DNA of 5,247 nucleotides from Candidatus Arcanibacter lacustris (GTDB lineage Bacteria > Pseudomonadota > Alphaproteobacteria > Rickettsiales > Arcanibacteraceae), in contig JYHA01000149.1 of assembly GCA_000970895.1 (NCBI GenBank), forward strand, positions 1 through 5,247. Direction: 5' to 3'. The position numbers were made by a program, and so were the translations under genes. The notes beneath the pieces are model-generated. The model saw only the letters and a list, made by a program, of their open reading frames with translations, had not been told where the DNA came from and ran no database searches. Shown in pieces: positions 1 to 5,247 of the stretch (the stretch's first letter is position 1; each line of letters starts with the position of its first letter).

Positions 1-1
1 T

Positions 2-1567
2 TTTGTATATTCATTGAATTATGAAGTCTATGGAAGGCTAGACTGGTTTTTGTTTAAAATGCAACGTACTGGAACAGCAGCGATTTATGTTGCTATTTGG
101 GTAATTTCTTTTTTATCGATTTTATCTATAGGATTTATGTCTAGCCAAACACTAAGGTTTTTTTGGGGTTTTCTTATATCTATATCTGCCTTAGTTTCGA
201 GTTTACATTATCAAATATTGCATGAACCAGTTGGAATAGATTCATTTGAAATGCTAATAATAGAGCGCGCTAATTTAAGTAATGCTATTAGTAATTATGG
301 TAATTTTGCAATAAGTTCAGTTTTAAAGGCGATTTTGCTTTTTATAGCTCTTACTATACCATCTCCTAAATACATATCTATGAGATATACGGGCTTTATA
401 CCATCTATACCTATTATTATAATCATAGGTATAATTTATCATACAGCTGGATCTGGCTTGAACGGTCTTCCATGGCAATTCACTAGTTTAAGTACGGTCT
501 TATCGGTTGCATTTTCACAACAAGATATTAATGCAGAAAGGAAAGAAGTAGAAATTCCTATTGTTAATAAAGATCAAGTTAAGCATATTGTTTTAATAAT
601 CGATGAAAGTATTAGAGCTGATTATATAGATCTAAATAAGGATCAAAATGTTACTCCATATTTAAAAGAAATACGTAATGATATTATAAATTTTGGAATA
701 GCTACGTCTGGGGCAAACTGCAGCTCTACAAGTAATGCCATTATAAGAATGGGTGGAGTTCCACAAAATCTTGGTATATCATCTAAATCTATTATGAAGA
801 ATCCAACTATTTGGCAATTTTTTCATAAAGCAGGTTATAAAACTACTTATATAGATGCTCAAAATCAAAAAGGTAATTTGCATAATTTTATGAACCAAAA
901 AGAATTTGAATCAATTGATCAAGTTCGTTATATAGATGGTGAAAACTATGAAAAAGATCATCTAGCTGCTAAAATTATACAAGATTTATTATTGTCAGAA
1001 GAGCCACAATTTATTTATTTGAATAAAGCTGGAGCTCACTTTCATTATGAAGATTATTATCCGGATAACTCCTCTCCTTTTGTACCCCATATGGTTCATA
1101 AAGAATTAACAAAAAACAACAAAGACAGGTTGGTAAATTCATATAAAAATGTTGTACGTTGGTCGGTAGACGAGTTTTTTAAAATACTAATTAAAGACAA
1201 TAAGTTGCAAGATAGTTTGATTATCTATAGCTCTGATCATGGACAAAATCTATTGGATGATGATGATCCAGTAACTCATTGTAGGCGTAATAATGTGCTA
1301 CAACAAGAGGGGATGGTGCCATTATTTGTTATTACAGATCGCCCTGAGTTACAAGAAAAATTTAAAAAAGCAGCTGAGCTAAATTTTAATATGGCGAGTC
1401 ATTTTCAAATATTTCCTACTATAATTTATATACTAGGATATGATGAAAAAACAATAGAACAACAATATGGTAAAGGATTGTTTGAGAAGCAAGATGCTAA
1501 GATAGGTTTTGCTTATGGACCGATTTTCGGTAAATTTGGTAAAAAGGTGAGTTGGCATTTCCAATAA
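2..1567 (+). CDS. Membrane-anchored sulfatase-family / phosphoethanolamine-transferase-like enzyme, 5' partial
   Basis: The reading frame is open from the first bases of the window, so the start codon lies upstream. The TTG at 14 (the reference for residue numbers here) and the ATG at 59 have no ribosome binding site. The N-terminal part has hydrophobic segments at about 22-42, 48-68, 98-115 and 127-145. EptA-type enzymes usually have five, so one may be off the edge. The catalytic domain spans about 190-480. Visible motifs are IDESIRAD (196-203, with metal-ligand-like E198), a nucleophile region CSSTS (236-240, S238 aligning best with the EptA threonine), GAHFH (340-344), SSDHG (406-410, D408/H409) and H422. 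Known members transfer phosphoethanolamine to lipid A or glycans, or cleave sulfate or phosphate esters, with the domain in the periplasm. The substrate here is not identifiable. The only two cysteines, C236 and C423, both lie beside active-site motifs. The fold call is solid; the exact reaction is an inference. Confidence 0.85.
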   Translation, partial: FVYSLNYEVYGRLDWFLFKMQRTGTAAIYVAIWVISFLSILSIGFMSSQTLRFFWGFLISISALVSSLHYQILHEPVGIDSFEMLIIERANLSNAISNYGNFAISSVLKAILLFIALTIPSPKYISMRYTGFIPSIPIIIIIGIIYHTAGSGLNGLPWQFTSLSTVLSVAFSQQDINAERKEVEIPIVNKDQVKHIVLIIDESIRADYIDLNKDQNVTPYLKEIRNDIINFGIATSGANCSSTSNAIIRMGGVPQNLGISSKSIMKNPTIWQFFHKAGYKTTYIDAQNQKGNLHNFMNQKEFESIDQVRYIDGENYEKDHLAAKIIQDLLLSEEPQFIYLNKAGAHFHYEDYYPDNSSPFVPHMVHKELTKNNKDRLVNSYKNVVRWSVDEFFKILIKDNKLQDSLIIYSSDHGQNLLDDDDPVTHCRRNNVLQQEGMVPLFVITDRPELQEKFKKAAELNFNMASHFQIFPTIIYILGYDEKTIEQQYGKGLFEKQDAKIGFAYGPIFGKFGKKVSWHFQ

Positions 1568-1576
1568 AGTTAGGAT

Positions 1577-1933
1577 TTATTTTTGATTGCCACCTTTTGA
1601 GCCAAAAAGTCCGGTTGGTATTTTGCTCAAATTTAAAGGTGATAGATTGCCCAAAGATATGGAGGACATAACATTTTGTAAGAAGCTAAACATTTGAAAT
1701 AATGAGGCTTGTTCAACATTTCTAAGTCCTATAAACTCAGAGATCATACTGAGGGTGAAATCTTTTTCGCAAGCACGAAGTGACTGTACCATATCAGCAT
1801 TTTCAAATACTCCTAATTCTGTGCTACCTGCATTTTCACTAGCACCTCCCCCATCGCCACTACTCTCACTGTTGCGCAAGTCTTTTGCATAGTTCATAGC
1901 GTTTAAGCTGCTGAATTCGCTATTATTAGCCAT
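1577..1933 (-). CDS. Small Ser/Gly-rich hypothetical protein, 118 aa
   Basis: I do not recognise this protein. It starts at an ATG (1931-1933) with no clear Shine-Dalgarno, and ends in TAA 9 bases from the stop of the convergent sulfatase-like gene. It has no signal peptide and no membrane helix. Residues about 1-40 look disordered and polar, including SSGDGGGASENAGS (24-37). Residues about 44-95 could form two or three amphipathic helices with one cysteine (C55). The tail is Gly/Lys-rich, ending FGSKGGNQK. The codons for the Gly/Ala/Ser stretch are richer in G+C than neighbouring genes. A well-placed extended -10 promoter and a flanking inverted repeat support a genuine, regulated gene. The disordered N-terminus and small size would fit a secreted protein, a structural protein or a small regulator, but nothing selects among these. 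Confidence 0.65.
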   Translation of the reverse strand: MANNSEFSSLNAMNYAKDLRNSESSGDGGGASENAGSTELGVFENADMVQSLRACEKDFTLSMISEFIGLRNVEQASLFQMFSFLQNVMSSISLGNLSPLNLSKIPTGLFGSKGGNQK

Positions 1934-1944
1934 ATATTTTTACC

Positions 1945-1991
1945 ATTATTGTTTTTGCTTTATGTATTTATTATACCACAAAAACAATAAT
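1945..1991. repeat. Perfect 13-bp inverted repeat around the promoter (candidate operator)
   Basis: ATTATTGTTTTTG (1945-1957) is matched exactly in reverse complement by CAAAAACAATAAT (1979-1991), with 21 bases between. The predicted -10 (1970-1978) and the likely transcription start sit in the spacer. A further ATTGTTTT lies at 2002-2009, in the same orientation as the left arm. The arrangement suits a protein dimer or a looped pair of sites controlling the 118-aa gene. No U-tract follows it in the minus-strand direction, so a terminator for the gene at 2012-3652 is less likely. Confidence 0.5.
1970..1978 (-). promoter_or_regulatory. Extended -10 promoter for the 118-aa gene
   Basis: On the minus strand the sequence reads TGGTATAAT, a perfect extended -10 (TGnTATAAT). 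Its end lies about 36 bases before the ATG at 1933, giving a leader of roughly 29 bases. No good -35 is present; TTAAAA at 1992-1997 with a 16-base spacer is the best candidate. Extended -10 promoters often do without a strong -35. Confidence 0.6.
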
Positions 1992-2011
1992 TTTTAAATA
2001 GATTGTTTTAA

Positions 2012-3652
2012 TCAGCTTTTATAAACTAGATTAGCATCGGTTAATAATTCTGTTCGTTGTAGGTTTTTTGGTTTGATTTTAACCCAAGATGTCTCTAGCG
2101 ATAAATTAGTTAGATATGTTTCATCTTTAGCTAATATGATCCAGCTAGAGTCAAAATCATTAAGACTATGCATGTAAAGTCCTGTGATTATTAGGAATTT
2201 TTGGATATAATAATCAATATCTTCTTCTAATTGATTTTTCTTGTTAAAATTAAATAACCCATGATTGGTTATTTTAGTTCTTTTTTTAGGAAGATGATGA
2301 TTGGTAAATCCCACTAAATTTAATGCTAATATATTTCTTTCTAAGGTTTCTTGCTCAAGTTCCATGCCAGATATATGGATAAATAAAATACCATCTTCTT
2401 TTAGTTTTTTGTTATAGAGTTTTAGAGCCTCAAATGTTAATAGAGAATTAGAGATAAATGATCCAAAATATCCATCGCAAACTAGCATATCATAAGTAGC
2501 ATCAGGGATGTCTTCTAGAGTCTTTCTGGCATCTCCTTTGATTATCTTAATATTTGCTTTAGATTTATCTAGAATAGTAAATAATTCCGGATTTTTAGCT
2601 ATTTTAATTACTTCCTCATCAATTTCATAAAAACTGATCTTATGATTTTGGTTTTTACCGTAAAGAGCAAGAGAACCTATACCAAGACCTATCACCCCCA
2701 TTTCAAAATTTCGATCTTGATCGGTTAATTTTGATAAAACCTTACCTAGAGGAGAACTATTTGAATAATAAGAACTATCATGATTATTATCTATATGTTG
2801 GACTCCATGCATAATACCACCATTAAATAGGATATGAGCATTGTGAAAATTATTTCTAACTACGGATAATTTTCCATATTTTGATTTTTTACGATAGATT
2901 GCTGGTGATTTTATTAAACATAATATCGTTATAGAACAGACCATGCCATATTGTGCTACACTAAGGCTTGAAGTGAGGTTAGTTAATTTAAATAGCGAGA
3001 TAATTAGCAAGAATGATAATGTAGCTAAGTAACTACTTGAATTATCTTTGTTTGAATAACAGTAATAACTCATTCCTATGCAATAAAGAGCGGTAAATAT
3101 TTCAGGCTTATAAGAGAAATTTGCTGTTTTGGCAAAGATCAAATAGGATAATCCTGCTATAATCAAAAAGATAATTGGTGATTTAATATTGATCTTCTCA
3201 TATTTAGTTATAATTAATGCATTAAACGCCAGTGTGGTAAATATAATTAGACTATGGGGTGGAATTTTTAAATAAAGTAATTTTGCAGATATAATACCCA
3301 CTAGAAAAGCAAAAACTATATTTGGGTAGTTTTTTTTATTAACATCACCTAGCTTAGATAGACAAATAATCAGACTGGTTGAAATATAGGCAAGCCAAAT
3401 TAACTTCATTAAGCTATTAAGATCGCCTTCTAAAGACATGGGAATAATTAAAGGTAAGAAATAATATATTTGGGTTGAGATTAGTATTTGGTGATTTTTT
3501 TGTTTTTTATAACCGCAGTAATAGCCAAAAAACAATATGATAAAACTAGAGGCAATAGAATAAAAAAGATTATTTGGAAATAAATAAAATACCAAACTAA
3601 CTAACCAGCTAGCGATAAAAACAATAGAACATAATCTTAAATTAATGGCCAT
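2012..3652 (-). CDS. Multi-pass membrane protein fused to a spermidine-synthase-like methyltransferase-fold domain
   Basis: Using the ATG at 3650-3652, the protein has 546 residues. This start is preceded by AAGGAG with 9 bases of spacing. The ATG at 3656-3658 is only 3 bases from it, and a TTG at 3674-3676 lies upstream of it. Residues about 6-247 hold roughly ten hydrophobic helices. Residues about 265-500 form a Rossmann domain: NGGIMHGVQ (277-285), YY (295-296), GLGIG (322-326, the SAM/decarboxy-SAM binding loop), FYEID (341-345), GDAR (373-376) and YDMLVCDGYFGSF (387-399). The last is followed by a LLTFEAL-type segment. This pattern matches proteins annotated as fused MFS/spermidine synthase. 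The aminopropyltransferase catalytic segment (DSSDPxGP in SpeE) is absent, so spermidine synthesis is not supported. The true substrate is unknown and may be membrane-associated. The gene ends 78 bases before the ATG of the 118-aa gene, which has its own promoter. Confidence 0.85.
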   Translation of the reverse strand: MAINLRLCSIVFIASWLVSLVFYLFPNNLFYSIASSFIILFFGYYCGYKKQKNHQILISTQIYYFLPLIIPMSLEGDLNSLMKLIWLAYISTSLIICLSKLGDVNKKNYPNIVFAFLVGIISAKLLYLKIPPHSLIIFTTLAFNALIITKYEKINIKSPIIFLIIAGLSYLIFAKTANFSYKPEIFTALYCIGMSYYCYSNKDNSSSYLATLSFLLIISLFKLTNLTSSLSVAQYGMVCSITILCLIKSPAIYRKKSKYGKLSVVRNNFHNAHILFNGGIMHGVQHIDNNHDSSYYSNSSPLGKVLSKLTDQDRNFEMGVIGLGIGSLALYGKNQNHKISFYEIDEEVIKIAKNPELFTILDKSKANIKIIKGDARKTLEDIPDATYDMLVCDGYFGSFISNSLLTFEALKLYNKKLKEDGILFIHISGMELEQETLERNILALNLVGFTNHHLPKKRTKITNHGLFNFNKKNQLEEDIDYYIQKFLIITGLYMHSLNDFDSSWIILAKDETYLTNLSLETSWVKIKPKNLQRTELLTDANLVYKS

Positions 3653-3661
3653 TAGCATAAA

Positions 3662-3667
3662 CTCCTT
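3662..3667 (-). promoter_or_regulatory. Strong ribosome binding site that sets the start of the membrane/methyltransferase-fold gene
   Basis: AAGGAG reads on the minus strand here. It is 9 bases from the ATG at 3652 and only 3 bases from the ATG at 3658. The 9-base spacing is within the usable range, so I place the start at 3652 and not at the TTG (3676) further upstream. Confidence 0.65.
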
Positions 3668-3679
3668 TTTTATCAATCT

Positions 3680-3695
3680 ATCTCAAATTTGAGAT
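3680..3695. repeat. Perfect 16-bp palindrome in the leader (candidate operator)
   Basis: ATCTCAAATTTGAGAT is its own exact reverse complement. It lies 13 bases upstream of the AAGGAG and downstream of the possible -10 at 3713-3718, so a dimeric repressor bound here would block the gene at 2012-3652. As RNA it could form a 6-bp stem with an AAUU loop near the ribosome binding site. Confidence 0.5.
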
Positions 3696-3712
3696 GAGAA
3701 GAATTTTTTTGC

Positions 3713-3718
3713 GTTATA
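3713..3718 (-). promoter_or_regulatory. Possible -10 of the membrane/methyltransferase-fold gene
   Basis: TATAAC on the minus strand matches five of six consensus bases and would place the start of transcription near 3706, about 54 bases before the ATG. No convincing -35 sits at 16-18 bases; a TTGATA exists but is 24 bases away. The assignment is tentative. Confidence 0.3.
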
Positions 3719-3734
3719 GTGTCTCCCTCTTTTT

Positions 3735-3901
3735 TTGGTCTATATCAAAAATACGATATAGTGATGGAAAGGATGACTAGAGCTCGGCTTGATCATTTCT
3801 AAAAAGTACCATTCCGTTAGTTTTCCTTGAGAGAGCTGCAAGTTTATCTTTCGCCTCGAGCAGAAAGTGATTATATCATGGAAAATTTTATTGGTCTATA
3901 T
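3735..3901. repeat. 11-bp direct repeat flanking the GC-richer island
   Basis: TTGGTCTATAT is present at 3735-3745 and 3891-3901 in the same orientation. Both copies are preceded by T-rich and followed by A-rich sequence. The two copies bracket the compositionally different stretch at 3761-3870. They could be a duplicated insertion site, two protein binding sites, or chance in AT-rich DNA. Confidence 0.35.
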
Positions 3902-3950
3902 ATAAACAAATAATTAAATAGATTAAGATATCTTTTGTAAAATTAAATTG

Positions 3951-3976
3951 TTTACGTATTTACGTAGGTCTACCTA
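3951..3976. repeat. Tandem TTTACGTA repeat and adjoining short palindrome upstream of a promoter
   Basis: TTTACGTA occurs twice head to tail (3951-3966), and each copy contains the palindrome TACGTA. It runs into TAGGT-CT-ACCTA (3965-3976), an inverted repeat with 5-bp arms. The cluster ends 14 bases before the -35 of the sensor gene, a usual place for an activator to bind. Confidence 0.35.
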
Positions 3977-3990
3977 TTAAAATATTATGG

Positions 3991-4019
3991 TTGACCGGTT
4001 GGTATTTTGTTGATATCCT
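3991..4019 (+). promoter_or_regulatory. Promoter of the GAF-PAS sensor gene
   Basis: TTGACC (3991-3996, five of six -35 bases) and TATCCT (4014-4019, four of six -10 bases) are separated by exactly 17 bases. Transcription would start near 4026, about 42 bases before the ATG at 4068. A short palindrome, GTTAAATTAAC (4032-4042), lies just downstream. This promoter serves the longer, frameshifted gene and supports 4068 as the original start. Confidence 0.5.
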
Positions 4020-4067
4020 TTTGTTTTATTGGTTAAATTAACTTGTTGAGATGCATCGTGGATTAGT

Positions 4068-4241
4068 ATGTCAAAAGAATATCTGAAATTTATAGAAGAC
4101 CTTGTGCTGCTATCTTCAACGAATGACGATAGTACGCAAGTGATTATCAGTATTTTAACAAAATTTAGTTGTTTTGTTGAATTTGATGTTGTTTTTTCTG
4201 ATCATTCCTCACTAGAAATTTATGGCAATGATTTTTTTTAA
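4068..4241 (+). CDS. N-terminal piece of a frameshifted sensor (start of a GAF-like domain), 57 aa
   Basis: This frame begins with ATG 6 bases after a weak GGA ribosome site and about 42 bases after a plausible promoter, and stops at TAA (4239-4241). Its residues form an amphipathic helix followed by alternating hydrophobic segments (EYLKFIEDLVLLSS, then VIISILTKFSCFVEFDVVFS). That is the usual beginning of a GAF domain. The last codons run into eight T residues (4232-4239). With one T fewer the frame reads directly into the PAS gene (GNDFF-NNLSKEE), giving one protein of about 375 residues. On its own the piece is too short to fold as a GAF domain. The GAF call rests on pattern, not on a search. 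Confidence 0.55.
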   Translation: MSKEYLKFIEDLVLLSSTNDDSTQVIISILTKFSCFVEFDVVFSDHSSLEIYGNDFF

Positions 4242-5196
4242 TAATTTATCAAAAGAAGAGCAGGTTTTATCTTTAAAAAATGCCACTCTTTTAAAAAAAG
4301 AAGATCAAGGTGAATTTTTAATAATAAGCAACGGACCCATAAATCACTCTCCAGAAGTAGAGAAAGCCATTAACTTTCTTTCTTTGTCAGTAATAAAAAT
4401 AATTAAGAGAAAAAATTACTTAGACGAATTAAATAAATATAAAAATAACTTTTTTAAATCTCAAGCTGATGCTGGAATTGGTACATTTAGGTACGATATT
4501 ATTAATAACAAATTATCTTTCTCACCTGTATTATTTAAAATGATTGGTTATAAGGAAGGTGACCCCGTTCCATCTGTAGAAAAACATAGAAAATGTATCC
4601 ATCCGGAAGATTTGGATCATTACATTTCTACTTTATCTGGAGCAATTAACGAGGGAAAATCTTATAATTTTTATTTCAGGTGTTATAATGTATCAACTAA
4701 TGATTTAATGTATCTTCAAGGTATTGGAGATGTAATCAAAGATGAAAATGGTAAGTTATTAGAAATTGTATCTACTGCTATAAATCATACCAATCAAAAA
4801 AAAATAGAAAGAGAATTACAAGAAGCTAATAACTTTTTTAAATTAGTCTTTAATTCAATTGAACATAATTTATCAGTTAGAAATGAAAAATTAGAATATG
4901 TTTTTACTAATAAAGCTTATGATAAAACTTTTGAACAAGAAATGAAGCATTTGTCTGAGGTAATTAATAATAATTTTGTAAGTTCAAATGATTACTTAAA
5001 TAGTAGAAGCTTTATGCTAAAACAAATGTTGATAAATTATCAGACAAATGAACCTTTTAAATCATCACATCATTATCAAAGAAAAAATAGAATATATCTA
5101 GTTCAAGATACAATTTTCAGAGGAGGTAATAATAAAAAATATATTGTTTCAACAATAACGGATATTACAGAATCAAAAAAATATCAAAAGGCCTAG
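4222..5196 (+). CDS. PAS-PAS sensor protein, C-terminal part of a probable GAF-PAS-PAS protein
   Basis: As it stands, the frame opens at ATG 4222 without a ribosome binding site, 20 bases inside the end of the upstream 57-aa frame, and gives 324 residues. Residues about 7-76 look like the second half of a GAF domain, ending in the long helix typical of that fold (about 44-76). PAS 1 spans about 82-193, with the PAS_3-type HPED at 127-130 and a WxxGxG-like YLQGIGDVI (164-172). A linker helix (193-205) leads to PAS 2 (about 203-318), which closes with the PAC-like DITESKK (314-320). Four residues later comes TAG. PAS and GAF domains bind small ligands, haem or flavin and pass a signal to an attached domain. 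No kinase, GGDEF, EAL or DNA-binding domain is visible, so this is a sensor with its partner missing, or a truncated gene. No transmembrane segment is seen, so it is probably cytoplasmic. Confidence 0.8.
   Translation: MAMIFFNNLSKEEQVLSLKNATLLKKEDQGEFLIISNGPINHSPEVEKAINFLSLSVIKIIKRKNYLDELNKYKNNFFKSQADAGIGTFRYDIINNKLSFSPVLFKMIGYKEGDPVPSVEKHRKCIHPEDLDHYISTLSGAINEGKSYNFYFRCYNVSTNDLMYLQGIGDVIKDENGKLLEIVSTAINHTNQKKIERELQEANNFFKLVFNSIEHNLSVRNEKLEYVFTNKAYDKTFEQEMKHLSEVINNNFVSSNDYLNSRSFMLKQMLINYQTNEPFKSSHHYQRKNRIYLVQDTIFRGGNNKKYIVSTITDITESKKYQKA
4232..4239 (+). other. T8 homopolymer at the frameshift point
   Basis: Eight T residues end the upstream frame (GAT TTT TTT TAA). Deleting one T gives GAT TTT TTT AAT AAT, which continues into the PAS frame. 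This is the only change needed to join the two frames. Runs of this length slip easily in replication, in transcription and in some sequencing methods. Confidence 0.75.
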
Positions 5197-5247
5197 TCGT
5201 TGCTAGTTCCAAAATTTTTATAAAAACCGAGATAGTGCCTTGTATTT

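Larger units (their letters stand above)
3719..4067. other. Intergenic region with no confident gene; less AT-rich island and repeats
   Basis: No confident gene fits here. Positions 3761-3870 are about 43% G+C by hand count (47 of 110), clearly above the flanks. On the minus strand this island has 32 open codons between TGA (3876-3878) and TAG (3777-3779), including the stretch LLEAKDKLAALSRKTNGM. It has no start other than an internal ATG for 11 codons, so it may be a gene remnant. The 11-mer TTGGTCTATAT occurs at 3735-3745 and again at 3891-3901, flanking the island. Short palindromes are CTATATC/GATATAG (3740-3761) and AAGATATCTT (3925-3934). The right-hand end carries the promoter of the sensor gene. 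Confidence 0.5.

Noticed and set aside
14..16. TTG as the true start of the sulfatase-like gene
   Set aside because: The frame is open to the window edge, there is no ribosome binding site before it, and the N-terminal membrane region seems one helix short, so the gene begins upstream.
1552..1564. Hairpin TTGG-CATTT-CCAA at the end of the sulfatase-like gene as a terminator
   Set aside because: The stem is four base pairs and no T-run follows, so termination is not supported.
1981..2009. AAAACAAT/ATTGTTTT hairpin as terminator of the membrane/methyltransferase-fold gene
   Set aside because: The stem is only 8 bp, almost all A-T, with a 13-base loop; its arms overlap the better inverted repeat around the promoter.
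3674..3676. TTG start giving 554 residues for the membrane/methyltransferase-fold protein
   Set aside because: The strong AAGGAG lies downstream of this TTG (3662-3667) and would be inside the coding region; it correctly serves the ATG at 3652.
3764..3802. Short plus-strand peptide MERMTRARLDHF
   Set aside because: Only 12 codons, with no ribosome binding site or promoter; likely chance in the GC-richer island.
3761..3870. Riboswitch or known small RNA in the GC-richer island
   Set aside because: I compared it by eye with common riboswitch cores, 6S RNA and SRP RNA and saw no matching conserved bases; the best stems are only about 5 bp.
5215..5226. TTTTTATAAAAA palindrome as a terminator after the sensor gene
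   Set aside because: It is pure A/T with a two-base centre, and no G-C stem or following T-run is visible before the window ends.

Overview
This is an A+T-rich bacterial window with long poly-A and poly-T runs and mostly short spacers. A membrane-anchored sulfatase/phosphoethanolamine-transferase-like enzyme suggests a Gram-negative envelope. The composition and the homopolymer-rich, partly disrupted coding suggest a host-associated or reduced-genome lineage (for example Legionellales- or Rickettsiales-like), but nothing here fixes the taxon and that placement is an inference.

Layout. (1) Positions 2-1567, plus strand: C-terminal bulk of a membrane enzyme of the alkaline phosphatase/sulfatase superfamily, whose start lies upstream of the window. 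(2) Positions 1577-1933, minus strand: a small Ser/Gly-rich protein I do not recognise, converging on gene 1 with a 9-base gap. Its short upstream region has a good extended -10 promoter enclosed by a perfect 13-bp inverted repeat. (3) Positions 2012-3652, minus strand: a membrane protein with about ten helices fused to a spermidine-synthase-like, SAM-dependent-methyltransferase-fold domain. Its start is set by a strong AAGGAG ribosome binding site and its leader holds a perfect 16-bp palindrome. (4) About 415 bases between genes 3 and 5 without an obvious gene. This stretch holds a less AT-rich island flanked by an 11-bp direct repeat, several short palindromes, and a promoter reading right. 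(5) Positions 4068-5196, plus strand: a signalling gene, apparently GAF-PAS-PAS, split by one base at a run of eight T.

How the genes relate. Genes 2 and 3 lie in the same direction, but gene 2 has its own promoter, so they need not be one operon. Gene 1 acts on the envelope and gene 3 is a membrane enzyme of unknown substrate; no shared pathway can be shown. Gene 5 would sense a signal, but no output domain is visible before its stop.

The most interesting point is the split sensor gene. Removing one T from the T8 tract joins a 57-residue N-terminal piece to the PAS-PAS part and restores what looks like a complete GAF domain. The same gene also has A9 and A7 tracts. This could be phase variation, slippage-corrected expression, early gene decay or a sequencing error. 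The two operator-like palindromes are the next best leads.
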